Source: an uncultured Clostridia bacterium | GTDB taxonomy: Bacteria; Bacillota; Clostridia; TANB77; CAG-508 | DNA: 64,000 nucleotides | Direction of reading: 5' to 3' | Assembly (NCBI GenBank): GCA_934167445.1 | Contig: CAKPKJ010000001.1 | Span: forward strand, 62,001-126,000 | Part shown: positions 55,088 to 64,000 of the stretch, piece by piece | Numbering within the stretch: position 1 is the stretch's first letter | Layout of the letters: each line of letters opens with the position of its first letter | Program-made: the position numbers and the translations under genes | The notes under the pieces: generated by a model | What the model saw: the letters and a program-made list of their open reading frames with translations, nothing else | Told to the model about the DNA's origin: nothing | The model's database searches: none

Positions 55088-56794
55088 ATGTATGAAAGAA
55101 GTGCAATAGTTCTTGAAAATTATTTTTCAAAAATTTTTGGGTTAAATAAGCTTAAGAACTTAAAAACTAATTATGAAGAATATGCACAAATGATAGAAGA
55201 AATTAAAGAATACCAAAGAGTAATGCAAGAAGAAGAAAAAATAATGAAAAAATTTGAGGAAGCGGCTGCAGAAATTGAAGAAATCCAAAGGAAACAAAGT
55301 CAATTGCATGAAGAAAATATAAATATAGAGAACCAGAGAGATCAAATATTTAATGATTTAAGTGAAAACCCAAGTATTCTATACCAAAAACTGGAAAAAA
55401 TAGAAAACAAAGTAGAATCCAATAACGAAGAATTAAAAAATATAAGGGAAAAATATATTAAGGCTTTAGTAATTTTTACAGAAAGACAAAAAGAAAGAAA
55501 TAAATATGCCAGAATGCATAGAAAAACAGAAACAGAATATCTAAATAATGTTAAAATTGCAATAAAAGACTTTGATGAAATTGACAATCAAAATATACAA
55601 GAAATAAAAAAATTTGTACAAGATAATAAAAATAGTTATATTCAAGAAATAATAGAAATAATGCTAAAAAATGGAAAAAACGAAAGAGTACAATTTGATC
55701 AAACAGCAATTACAAATGCTGTTAATGCAAGAATGGAGATTGCACAAGAGGAGGCAATTTTATATCTTAGTATTTATGAAAGAATGAAAAAATTATTAGT
55801 GGAATTAAGCAATGGGAACATAAAACTTGCTAAATCAGAAAAATTATTACGAGATGCTAGTGTGAAATTTGCATTTCTAAATGCTGAAAAAGAGTATATT
55901 GTTAGCTTTTTAGATAATGAAAGAATAACTGCAATGAATGGAAAAATAATACACCAAGAATCAATGAAAGAAGCTTGTAAAAACTTTGTTGCAGATATTA
56001 ATCAAATAAATAATTTATATGAGTTAGTTGTTAGAGAAACTGTTGGAAAAGCAACAAAAAAAGCATATAAAGAATTATATAACAAAACATATTTGAAAGA
56101 AATACAAGAAAAAGAAAGAGACTTTGAAGAAGAGGTTACAAACATAAAAATAAATATTGGAACAGTTATAAATTCAAATTACTGGAGAATAGAAGGAATT
56201 AAAAATATATATAATACATTTCAAGATGAAATTGGGGAAAAATTTGGAAAAGATTTATCTGATTACAAAATCGAAGATTTAAGCGAAAAAAATCAAGAAA
56301 ATGCACATGTCATTAATAAGGTCGTAGAAGAAGAGAAAGAAGAAGATATTGAAGACTATATAAAAATTGATAAAAAACAAGAAAAAAACGAACCAGAAGA
56401 AGACGCAAATTATACAGACGATAGTGATTATGACGAAGAAGATTATGATGGTTATGACGACGAATATGAAGAAGAAAATTATGACGAAGACGACTACGAC
56501 GAATATGATAATGATAATGATTATGACTATGGTGATGAATATGATAGCGAATACGACGATTACGAGGACGATGAGTATGACGACCAAGACGACGAGTCAG
56601 AATATGAAGATGATTATTATGATGACGATGAATATGACGAATTTGAAGAAGTACAATTTGACGAAGAAGAGGAAGAGTCATTAAACAAAAAGAAAAATAG
56701 TAAAATTAGTGAGCCAGGTAACAAGAAAAATAAAAACGGCAAAAAAGGAGAAAAGGGAGAAAGAGGAATATTTGGTAAGCTATTTGGAAAATAG
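55088..56794 (+). CDS. Coiled-coil protein with Asp/Glu/Tyr-rich tail, unknown
   Basis: A 568-residue soluble protein. Residues 20-130 and 200-380 are predicted coiled coils. Residues about 430-540 are a low-complexity acidic tract of Asp, Glu and Tyr. The last 30 residues switch to Lys/Gly and end in an amphipathic GIFGKLFGK. It heads an operon with an ABC exporter. No family recognised; the layout suggests a scaffold that contacts membrane or basic partners. Confidence 0.55.
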   Translation: MYERSAIVLENYFSKIFGLNKLKNLKTNYEEYAQMIEEIKEYQRVMQEEEKIMKKFEEAAAEIEEIQRKQSQLHEENINIENQRDQIFNDLSENPSILYQKLEKIENKVESNNEELKNIREKYIKALVIFTERQKERNKYARMHRKTETEYLNNVKIAIKDFDEIDNQNIQEIKKFVQDNKNSYIQEIIEIMLKNGKNERVQFDQTAITNAVNARMEIAQEEAILYLSIYERMKKLLVELSNGNIKLAKSEKLLRDASVKFAFLNAEKEYIVSFLDNERITAMNGKIIHQESMKEACKNFVADINQINNLYELVVRETVGKATKKAYKELYNKTYLKEIQEKERDFEEEVTNIKINIGTVINSNYWRIEGIKNIYNTFQDEIGEKFGKDLSDYKIEDLSEKNQENAHVINKVVEEEKEEDIEDYIKIDKKQEKNEPEEDANYTDDSDYDEEDYDGYDDEYEEENYDEDDYDEYDNDNDYDYGDEYDSEYDDYEDDEYDDQDDESEYEDDYYDDDEYDEFEEVQFDEEEEESLNKKKNSKISEPGNKKNKNGKKGEKGERGIFGKLFGK

Positions 56795-56808
56795 AAAAGA
56801 GGGCAAAA

Positions 56809-57534
56809 ATGATAAAAATAGAAAATGTTACAAAGTCATATATAAGAGGTAAAAAATCTGTAGACAATATAAATTTAGAAATTAAAGACGGAGAAATATT
56901 TGGATTTTTAGGACCAAATGGAGCTGGAAAAACAACAACAATAAAAATGATAACAGGAATATTGAATCCAGACCAAGGTGATATTTATATTGACGGAAAA
57001 AGCATAAAAAAAGAACCCATAGAAGCTAAAAAAGCGTTTGGATTTGTACCAGATAGCCCAGATATGTTTTTGAAATTAAAAGGTATTGAATATCTAAATT
57101 TTCTAGCTCAAATATATGAAGTACCAGAAAAAGAGAAAAAAGAAAGAATACAAAAATTAACTAAAAAGTTTGAAATATACAATAATTTAAATGAACAAAT
57201 TGAAAGTTATTCACATGGAATGAGACAAAAAATAGTAATATGTGGAGCTTTATTGAATAATCCTAAAAATTGGATATTAGATGAACCAATGACTGGCTTA
57301 GACCCAAAATCTTCATTTGATCTAAAAGAAATGATGAAGGAACATAGTAGAAAAGGAAATGCAGTATTCTTTTCTACACATATTTTAGAAGTAGCAGAAA
57401 AATTATGTGATAGAGTTGGAATAATAAATAATGGAAAACTAGCTTTTGTGGGAACATTAGACGAAATGAAAGCACAATTTAATGAAAATACATCATTGGA
57501 AAAATTATTTTTGGAGATAACAGAAAATGGATAA
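56809..57534 (+). CDS. ABC transporter ATPase
   Basis: A 241-residue ABC-2-type exporter ATPase. Walker A GPNGAGKTT (36-44), signature YSHGMRQK (about 137-144), Walker B WILDEPMT (about 154-161), His switch in STHILE. Overlaps the permease by 8 bp. Confidence 0.92.
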   Translation: MIKIENVTKSYIRGKKSVDNINLEIKDGEIFGFLGPNGAGKTTTIKMITGILNPDQGDIYIDGKSIKKEPIEAKKAFGFVPDSPDMFLKLKGIEYLNFLAQIYEVPEKEKKERIQKLTKKFEIYNNLNEQIESYSHGMRQKIVICGALLNNPKNWILDEPMTGLDPKSSFDLKEMMKEHSRKGNAVFFSTHILEVAEKLCDRVGIINNGKLAFVGTLDEMKAQFNENTSLEKLFLEITENG

Positions 57535-59177
57535 AATAATAATATTAACAAAAATTTTTACTAAAAACTCTATTCAATCTTTAGCAGAAAGTAAAAAAAA
57601 TGCTAACAAAAAGCAGAAACTATCTACAATGTTAGTATATATAATAGCTTTAGTATATTTAGCAGTAGTAATTGGAGGACTTAGTTATAGTTTAGTAGAA
57701 AATCTTAAAGAAGTAGGCCAAGAAAAAATGTTTATAGGAATAGTCTTTCTAATACTAGGAGTGATTACACTAATTCAAACAATATTTTCTGCAATGAGCT
57801 TAATGTATTATTCAAAAGATAATGAATATATATTGCCATTACCAATAAATCCGAAACAAATTGTAATAGCTAAAACAAATACAATTATGATAAGTGAATA
57901 CGCTTTTGTTGCCATTGCTCGGTCTAATACCTTTAATAATATATGGAATTGTAAACCAATTAGGAGTGTTATATTATGTGGCAACAATTATAACAACATT
58001 AGTATTTCCAGTAATTCCGATAATTGTATCCAACTTACTTGTTTTACTAATAATGAGTTTTTCAAAAATAGCTAAAAACAAAAATAAATTTCAGATAATT
58101 GCATCAACAATTTTAATAATTTTAATATTTATGTTATCATTTACATTTAGCAGTAGTGACAATTCGCAAGAACAAATAATTCAGATGATGACACAAGCAA
58201 ATGGATTAGTTGAAATGATACAAAAGAATTTTCCAACACTTACATTTGCAATACAAAGTTTAACAAATAGTTCTGTTGAAATAGTTGCAATAAATATAGC
58301 TGAAATGGTTGGAATAACAGCGGTATTATATGTAATATATGTAGTGTTAGCTGAAAAACTATATTTAAAAGGAGCTGTAGGAAATCTATCTAGCGGAGTA
58401 AAAACAAAGAAATTAAATGAAAAGAAGATGTTTAGGAAAACAACAATACTTAAAACATATGTAGGAAAAGAATTTAAAACATTATACAGGAACCCTATAT
58501 TTTTTATGCAATGTCTATTACCTGTAATATTAATTCCAATATTAATGGCAATAACAACAATTATAAGTATTAATTCACAAGGAGGAAATATAGGAAAAAT
58601 AGTGGCCATATTTGAAAACAAAACTTCGATATCAATAGGAATAATGCTAGTTTGCATAGCACAGTTCTTCTCTATGTTTTCATATATTTCAATAACATCA
58701 ATATCAAGAGAAGGAAAAAATGTTATTTTTATGAAATATATACCTATTACATTAGAAAAACAATTATATTATAAAACAATGCCTAATCTTATTATTATGT
58801 TTATTATAAATGTCATAATAATATTAATTGCAGAATATTTGATAAAAATGCCAATAATATATAGTACTATAATATTTGTGCTTATGTCTGTTGTTTCATA
58901 TTTACAAAGTTTTATATTAATATTAATTGATTTGAACAAACCTAAGCTAGAATGGAATTCTGAATATACAGTTGTAAAGCAAAATTTAAATTTGATGTGG
59001 CCAATGATATTAGGAATTATAAATATAATGTTAATAATTAGTTTTACAAGTACAGTATCAACTAAAAATCCATACATAATAATAAGTAGTCTAATTATGT
59101 TATATACAATTGCAATAATAATAGTAAAAAAACACATAAGAAAAAATATAAACAAACAATTCGAAAAAATATATTAG
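57527..59177 (+). CDS. ABC-2 permease, frame broken at CGG (C57920)
   Basis: Membrane partner of the ATPase. From ATG 57527 the frame codes 131 residues with two membrane helices to Ile-Ala, meets CGG and stops at 58075 after non-hydrophobic sequence. Skipping C57920 gives GGT-CTA-ATA-CCT and 418 further residues with about ten membrane helices; total 549, normal for this class. The other frame has no plausible start (first ATG at 57894 is in mid-helix). This is the only clear case where the base after CGG is T instead of A, and it is chromosomal. Confidence 0.85.
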
Positions 59178-59199
59178 AAAATAAAAGGAGAAATACAAA

Positions 59200-60309
59200 A
59201 TGAATAAATATTATTTTACGTCTGAAAGTGTAACAGAAGGACATCCAGACAAATTGTGTGATACAATTTCAGATGCAATTTTAGACGCATACATAAAACA
59301 AGATAAAAATTCAAGAGTAGCAGTAGAAACATTTGCCTCAGGAAATGAAATTACAATAGCAGGACAAGTTACTTCAAAAGGGAAAGTAGATATAGAAGAA
59401 TTAGTAAGAAATAAAATAAAAACAGTAGGATTTGACAATGCTAATATTGATATGGATTATAAAACTTGTACCATACATATAAACATAACTAAACAAAGCC
59501 AAGATATAGCTTTAGGTGTAGACATCGGCGGAGCAGGAGACCAAGGTATAATGTTTGGATATGCAAGTGACGAAACAAAAGAATATATGCCATTAGCAAT
59601 AAATTTGGCCCACCAATTAGCCCACCGACTAACACAAGTAAGAAAAGATGGAATAATAAAATATTTGAGACCTGATGGAAAAACACAAGTAACAGTTGAA
59701 TACGAAGACGACAAACCTAAAAGAATCGAAACAATATTAATATCAGCACAACACAATCCTGAGGTAGAACAAGAAACATTAATAAAAGATATAAAGGAAA
59801 AAGTAATAAATGCAATAATACCTAGAAAAATGATGGATGAAAAAACAAAAATATATATTAACCCAACAGGAAGGTTTGTTATAGGTGGACCTCTAGGAGA
59901 TACAGGCTTGACAGGACGAAAAATAATAGTTGATACATATGGTGGGTATGCACGTCATGGTGGAGGAGCATTTTCTGGAAAAGACCCAAGTAAGGTAGAT
60001 AGAAGTGCAGCATATATGCTAAGATATATTGCTAAAAATATTATAGCAAATGGATATGCTAAAAAATGTGAATTGCAGATATCATATGCTATAGGAATGA
60101 AAGAACCATTATCTATATGCATAAATACGTTTGGAACTGCAACAATTCCAGAAAATGAAATAATAGAACTTATAAGAAACAAATTTGATTTAACGCCAGA
60201 GGGAATAATAAGATATTTAGATTTAAAACAACCAATATATGAGAAAACAACAAATTATGGACATTTTGGAAAAAAAGATTTACCATGGGAACAAATTATT
60301 AAAATGTAG
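59200..60309 (+). CDS. metK: S-adenosylmethionine synthetase
   Basis: A 369-residue MetK that makes AdoMet from Met and ATP. EGHPDK (about 14-19), GAGDQG near 110, GGGAFSGKD near 250. No SAM riboswitch in the 22-bp gap from the permease. Slightly shorter than the usual 390 residues; motifs intact. Confidence 0.95.
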   Translation: MNKYYFTSESVTEGHPDKLCDTISDAILDAYIKQDKNSRVAVETFASGNEITIAGQVTSKGKVDIEELVRNKIKTVGFDNANIDMDYKTCTIHINITKQSQDIALGVDIGGAGDQGIMFGYASDETKEYMPLAINLAHQLAHRLTQVRKDGIIKYLRPDGKTQVTVEYEDDKPKRIETILISAQHNPEVEQETLIKDIKEKVINAIIPRKMMDEKTKIYINPTGRFVIGGPLGDTGLTGRKIIVDTYGGYARHGGGAFSGKDPSKVDRSAAYMLRYIAKNIIANGYAKKCELQISYAIGMKEPLSICINTFGTATIPENEIIELIRNKFDLTPEGIIRYLDLKQPIYEKTTNYGHFGKKDLPWEQIIKM

Positions 60310-60311
60310 AT

Positions 60312-60340
60312 TTGACTTGAAACAAAAATTGTAGTATAAT
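60312..60340 (+). promoter_or_regulatory. Promoter of the 60451 gene
   Basis: TTGACT (60312-60317), 17 bp, TATAAT (60335-60340). Leader about 104 nt, no obvious known element. Confidence 0.75.
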
Positions 60341-60450
60341 AGAGAGTACACTATTGGTATAAAAGGAAATGGAGGAAGAAGATGTAGCTTTTTTCGATAC
60401 AATTTCCAACAGTGCAAGTCCGTAAAATTAATCAATTAGAAGGGAAAATT

Positions 60451-60897
60451 ATGGACGCAACAAAGCAAATGATTGTAGAGGAGCTTGTTAAAAAAGAAGC
60501 TCAGTCGGTTTTTAGCCGGTGGAACGACTTGTCAGGTATGCTCAGGGGCTTTCCTAATATGGATGTGAGGGAGAATACTTCGATTCGTTATGATCGAATT
60601 GAAGTGCTTGCTCAGTTACCATTACTTTGCTTCGGCGGGAAAACTTGGAGAGCTTTTTGGGATTTGCCCAGCCAGGATGAGTTCTTTGAAAACATTATGA
60701 ACTTTTTCAAAGATGCTGAACCGAATGGTTTCAATGCTTTGATAAAAGAACACAAAGGAGAGCTCGAAATTCCAAAAGCCATAATGGTAATAGGCTATTC
60801 GGATCTCCTTGCTAACAACGAACTATATCCGATTGTGGTGCATTTCCCAAAGATGGCTAAGTCGGAACTTGTGGTATTGATTAATCACAAGCTTTAA
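60451..60897 (+). CDS. Unknown protein of atypical composition, contains CGG as Arg
   Basis: A 148-residue soluble protein from ATG 60451 (AGAAGGG upstream). GC and codon use are much higher than in flanking genes. It is the only gene where an in-frame CGG (60517-60519) has to be read as arginine; skipping its C leads to a stop after about 16 codons. Own promoter and terminator. No family recognised. Confidence 0.6.
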   Translation: MDATKQMIVEELVKKEAQSVFSRWNDLSGMLRGFPNMDVRENTSIRYDRIEVLAQLPLLCFGGKTWRAFWDLPSQDEFFENIMNFFKDAEPNGFNALIKEHKGELEIPKAIMVIGYSDLLANNELYPIVVHFPKMAKSELVVLINHKL

Positions 60898-60926
60898 GAC
60901 CAGTATTATAATTTATTTGCTATAAA

Positions 60927-60978
60927 AATAGCCTTGTTTCAGTTTCTTAAATAAGAATTGAAACAGGGTTATTTTTTT
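60927..60978 (+). terminator. Intrinsic terminator
   Basis: 15-bp stem (60927-60941 with 60959-60973, G-U pairs) and T7. Confidence 0.85.
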
Positions 60979-61036
60979 GTACCATTATGTAATGCAATAT
61001 AATATAATATATAGTGATAGCCTAAATGTTATAGAA

Positions 61037-61387
61037 CTAAATTTCAACTATTTTTAAATTATATTTGTCTTCAAAAACTTTTTTCTTAGCAATATACTCT
61101 TTAGTTTTAAAACCTTTAACGTCAATAACTTCAGTTGAACCGTCTAAATTGAAAATAATAAAATCTGGCTTATACTTTAGACCCGGAGCTAACACAAAAA
61201 TAGGTTGTAAACAAAAACCATTAATTTCTTTAGCTTGTAACCTAACTTTTAATTCGCAATAAAAATCAGCTTCTTTTTGACTATCAAAAGTATGACCATC
61301 AATTGAAACCTTGTTAGCTCTATATTTACTCTTTTTTATTTTATTATTTGTAAAATTTTTATAATCTTCTATACTCCAGTGTTCCAT
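61037..61387 (-). CDS. DUF1064 nuclease-fold protein
   Basis: A 116-residue protein: KKSKYRANKVSIDGHTFDSQKEA start, then KPDF and EVIDVKGF, the PD-(D/E)xK core of DUF1064. These are usually phage genes; this one stands alone outside the prophage, perhaps a relic. Start after GGAG on the minus strand. Confidence 0.8.
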   Translation of the reverse strand: MEHWSIEDYKNFTNNKIKKSKYRANKVSIDGHTFDSQKEADFYCELKVRLQAKEINGFCLQPIFVLAPGLKYKPDFIIFNLDGSTEVIDVKGFKTKEYIAKKKVFEDKYNLKIVEI

Positions 61388-61462
61388 AATTTCTCCTTTG
61401 TTTTTATAAAATACATTTTATATTATATAGAAAATATAGAAAATGGTCAATTAAAAATAGAT

Positions 61463-61646
61463 AAAAAATTTGGAATATAAGTTTTTCATTACATTCCTCG
61501 GCTTATTACGAAATCCAAGAAATTCTAACTTGTTTTATGGCACCCTTCCATTAAAAATGAACTCTTTCCATAAAACTACGTAAGAATTTCTAAGATTCCT
61601 TCATTCGCATTCGTCATTTCATTCAAATCTTATATTCCCAATTTTT
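61463..61646. repeat. 184-bp imperfect palindrome, MITE-like
   Basis: Outer arms 61464-61481 and 61629-61646 are complementary at 17 of 18 positions; inner arms around CCAAGAAATTCT/AGAATTTCTAAG and GTTTTATGG/CCATAAAAC also pair. No gene inside. It fills the gap between the DUF1064 gene and the next promoter. Confidence 0.55.
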
Positions 61647-61677
61647 AAGTAATTTATAATTACACAAAAAAAGAAAC

Positions 61678-61706
61678 TTTACAATATCAAAATAGCAATG
61701 TATAAT
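61678..61706 (+). promoter_or_regulatory. Promoter of the 61736 gene
   Basis: TTTACA (61678-61683), 17 bp, TATAAT (61701-61706). Confidence 0.7.
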
Positions 61707-61735
61707 AATTTTGTGAAAGGAGTAAAGAATATAAA

Positions 61736-62635
61736 ATGGCAATTCCAAATTTTTTAATAGATAAATTAACAATCCAATATGGAGAAGAACTAACTAAAAA
61801 AATTTTAGACGGATATAGTAAAAAAAGAAAAGTAACATTAAGAGTAAATACTATAAAAGCTAATATTGAAGAAATTAAAAAGGCTTTAGATAAAAATAAT
61901 ATAAAATATACAGATGTATTATGGAGCAAAGAAGCACTAATAATAGAACAAGCAAGAGAACAAGAAATAATGCAATTAAAGATATATGAAGAAGGAAAAA
62001 TATATTTGCAAAGTTTATCGTCAATGTTACCACCAATTATTTTAGAACCAAAAGAAAATGAAGATATATTAGATATGGCTGCAGCACCAGGAGGAAAAAC
62101 AACGCAAATGGCAGCAATGCTAAATAATAATGCAAGAATAACAGCTTGTGAGATGAATACAATAAGGTCGGAGAAACTAAAATATAACATAGAAAAGCAA
62201 GGGGCAAGTTCTGTATATGTAATGGTAACAGATAGCAGAAGGATTGACGATTTTTTTGCATTTGACAGAATTTTACTTGATGCACCGTGCAGTGGAAGTG
62301 GAACATTATATAGTGAAGATACAAAAATAGAAAAAACATTTACACCAAAATTAATTCAAAAATCAGTAAAAGCACAGACACAATTATTAAGAAAAGCAAT
62401 AAATATATTAAAGCCAGGAAAAGAAATGATATATTCAACATGTTCAATTTTACAAGAAGAAAACGAAGATATTGTAAATAATATTATAAATAGTGGAAAA
62501 ATGGAAATAATACCAATAAAAATAGACAGAACAATACCAACATTACCAACCAAAATTAAAGGAACTCTATGTGTATGCCCAAATGAAGAATATGAAGGAT
62601 TTTTTGTAGCTAAATTGAAAAAATTATATAGATAA
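61736..62635 (+). CDS. RNA m5C methyltransferase, RsmB/NOL1 family
   Basis: A 299-residue AdoMet-dependent enzyme. AAAPGGKTTQMA motif near 117-128, DAPCSGSG near 182-189 and YSTCSI near 228-233 hold both catalytic cysteines. The N-terminal extension is shorter than in RsmB, so the exact rRNA or tRNA target is open. Confidence 0.88.
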   Translation: MAIPNFLIDKLTIQYGEELTKKILDGYSKKRKVTLRVNTIKANIEEIKKALDKNNIKYTDVLWSKEALIIEQAREQEIMQLKIYEEGKIYLQSLSSMLPPIILEPKENEDILDMAAAPGGKTTQMAAMLNNNARITACEMNTIRSEKLKYNIEKQGASSVYVMVTDSRRIDDFFAFDRILLDAPCSGSGTLYSEDTKIEKTFTPKLIQKSVKAQTQLLRKAINILKPGKEMIYSTCSILQEENEDIVNNIINSGKMEIIPIKIDRTIPTLPTKIKGTLCVCPNEEYEGFFVAKLKKLYR

Positions 62636-62659
62636 ATTATAGGGAGGACCAACAAAAAA

Positions 62660-64000
62660 ATGAAAAAAATAGTGTTAGCAATTGGAGGGATGACCTGCAG
62701 TGCTTGTTCAAATGGATTAGAAAAATATCTAAACAAACAAGAAGGAATACAAAATGCAAGTGTAAATTTAGTAATGGCAAATGCCTTAATAGAATATGAC
62801 GACACTAAAATAGACAGAAAAAAGCTAGATGAATTTGTAAAAAAAGCAGGATTTAAAAGTTTAGGAATATATAATCCACAGGCAGAAGAAAATAAACATA
62901 AAAAGGAAAAAATATATTTTATAATATTTGGAATTTTAGCTGTAATATTGTTATATATTGCAATGGGACAAATGATAGGACTACCAATAATACCAGCCTT
63001 AAATATGGAAATAAGCCCACAAATATTTGGAATAACATTATTCGTATTAACAATAGCGTTTTTTATATATGGATTTGACATTATAAGAAGTGGATTCAAA
63101 AATCTATTCCACAAAGCACCCAATATGGATACATTAGTTGCAATTGGAGTTATAAGCAGTTTTTTATATAGTGTATATGGTCTTATAATGATATTAAAAG
63201 GTAATAATCATTATATACATCAGTTATATTTTGAATCAGCAGCTATAGTTATATTTTTTATAAAATTAGGTAGATACTTAGATGGGATAAGCAAAGACAA
63301 AACTAAAACAGCAATTCAAAAATTAGTTCAAATAACACCTAAAAAAGCAATTATAAAAATTGACGGAAAAGAAAAAGAAGTTACAATAGACGAAATACAA
63401 AAAGGAGATATTGTTATAAGTCATGCAGGTGATAGAATTTCCGTAGATGGAGAAATAATACAAGGAAAAGCACATTTAGATGAGAGTTTTTTAACAGGAG
63501 AGAGTAAACCAATAACAAAAACAATTGGAAATAAAGTAATTGCAGGAAGTATAAATTATGATGGATATTTAGAGTATAAGGCAGAAAAAATAGGAAAGAA
63601 TTCAACAATATCACAAATTATACAATTAGTAGTTGAAGCAACAAACACAAAAGCACCAATTGCAAAAGTGGCAGATAAGGTAAGTGGATATTTTGTACCA
63701 GTTGTAATGTTAATTGCAATTTTTACATTGGTAATATATCTATTTATTGGAGCTGGTAGTGCAGCAATAACAGCATTTGTATCTGTATTAGTAGTAGCAT
63801 GCCCATGTGCATTAGGTTTGGCTACGCCGCTTGCAATAGTAGTAAGTGAAGGAACTTGTGCAAATAGGGGAATATTAGTAAAGAAAAGTGAAATATTAGA
63901 AAATGCTGAAAAAATAGATACCGTAGTATTTGATAAAACTGGAACATTAACTTATGGAAAATTAAAAATAGCTAAAATAATAAATTATAGCAATTTAAAT
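62660..64000 (+). CDS. copA: Copper-transporting P-type ATPase (partial)
   Basis: First 447 codons, open at the window end. Heavy-metal domain with GMTCSAC (10-16), TGES near 280, CPC in a memb-rane helix (381-383) and DKTGT with Asp425. A P1B copper exporter. Start ATG 62660 behind AGGGAGG, 24 bp after the methyltransferase. Confidence 0.92.
   Translation, partial: MKKIVLAIGGMTCSACSNGLEKYLNKQEGIQNASVNLVMANALIEYDDTKIDRKKLDEFVKKAGFKSLGIYNPQAEENKHKKEKIYFIIFGILAVILLYIAMGQMIGLPIIPALNMEISPQIFGITLFVLTIAFFIYGFDIIRSGFKNLFHKAPNMDTLVAIGVISSFLYSVYGLIMILKGNNHYIHQLYFESAAIVIFFIKLGRYLDGISKDKTKTAIQKLVQITPKKAIIKIDGKEKEVTIDEIQKGDIVISHAGDRISVDGEIIQGKAHLDESFLTGESKPITKTIGNKVIAGSINYDGYLEYKAEKIGKNSTISQIIQLVVEATNTKAPIAKVADKVSGYFVPVVMLIAIFTLVIYLFIGAGSAAITAFVSVLVVACPCALGLATPLAIVVSEGTCANRGILVKKSEILENAEKIDTVVFDKTGTLTYGKLKIAKIINYSNLN

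Noticed and set aside
56313..56684. Antisense and alternative-frame ORFs rich in His, Ile or Met over the acidic tract
   Set aside because: They are mirror images of the Asp/Glu/Tyr repeat of the real gene and have no start signals.
57894..59177. A separate permease gene starting at ATG 57894
   Set aside because: No Shine-Dalgarno, starts inside a membrane helix, and joins the upstream frame exactly at CGG 57920.
59178..59199. SAM riboswitch ahead of metK
   Set aside because: Only 22 bp separate metK from the permease gene; no room for an aptamer.

Overview
The window is a very AT-rich chromosome segment (mostly A/T third positions, frequent TTG/GTG starts, GGAGG ribosome binding sites, promoters with 17-bp spacers). 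Gene content (rbgA, mrnC, remA-rpoZ-priA-def-fmt, rubrerythrin, BhlA-type holin phage) points to a low-GC anaerobic Firmicute, most likely an uncultured member of the Clostridia. No rRNA and no CRISPR array are present.

Layout. 1-10149 is core chromosome: membrane protein, ribosome GTPase rbgA, mini-RNase III, tRNA-Glu, a yybP-ykoY-type manganese riboswitch ahead of a Ca2+/Mn2+ P-type ATPase, metG, a polysaccharide deacetylase and a large unknown protein. 10150-10232 is tRNA-Leu(CAA), whose 3' end is the attachment site of a complete prophage of about 35.8 kb (attL 10220-10233, attR 46000-46013). Prophage order: integrase, lysogeny module (ImmA-like peptidase, DUF3800 protein, repressor, Cro) with two predicted small RNAs on the opposite strand, replication genes with internal iterons, a long run of small early genes including an MT-A70 methylase, an ArpU-like regulator, a late promoter with three phased repeats, a tRNA-Ser-like gene, HNH/terminase, HK97-type head genes, long-tail genes with a frameshifted tail chaperone, a moron with its own promoter, baseplate, holin, endolysin. 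46014-64000 is chromosome again: small regulators and membrane proteins, rubrerythrin, rsmE, the remA-rpoZ-kinase-priA-def-fmt operon, an acidic coiled-coil protein with an ABC exporter, metK, an RNA methyltransferase and the start of a copper ATPase. Two single-gene cassettes (47503-47940, 60451-60897) have clearly higher GC than their surroundings.

Main observation. Every in-frame CGG codon I found in the typical genes sits where the reading frame breaks, and each break is repaired by skipping the C of CGG so that the next codon is GGA or GGT (Gly). Seven cases are clear: rbgA (C549), integrase (C11452, minus strand), an early phage gene twice (C14904, C14971), HNH endonuclease (C25453), tape measure (C34658), ABC permease (C57920). 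In rbgA and the integrase the restored residue is a family-conserved glycine. Two more in-frame CGG codons (17436, 17782) are compatible with either reading. The only CGG that must be read as arginine (60517) lies in one of the two compositionally foreign genes. CGA, CGC and CGT are used normally. This suggests that CGG is unassigned in this organism and triggers +1 frameshifting, or that CGGN is decoded as a four-base glycine codon, unless it is a very specific assembly artefact. Both chromosomal and prophage genes show it, so host and phage would share the same decoding.
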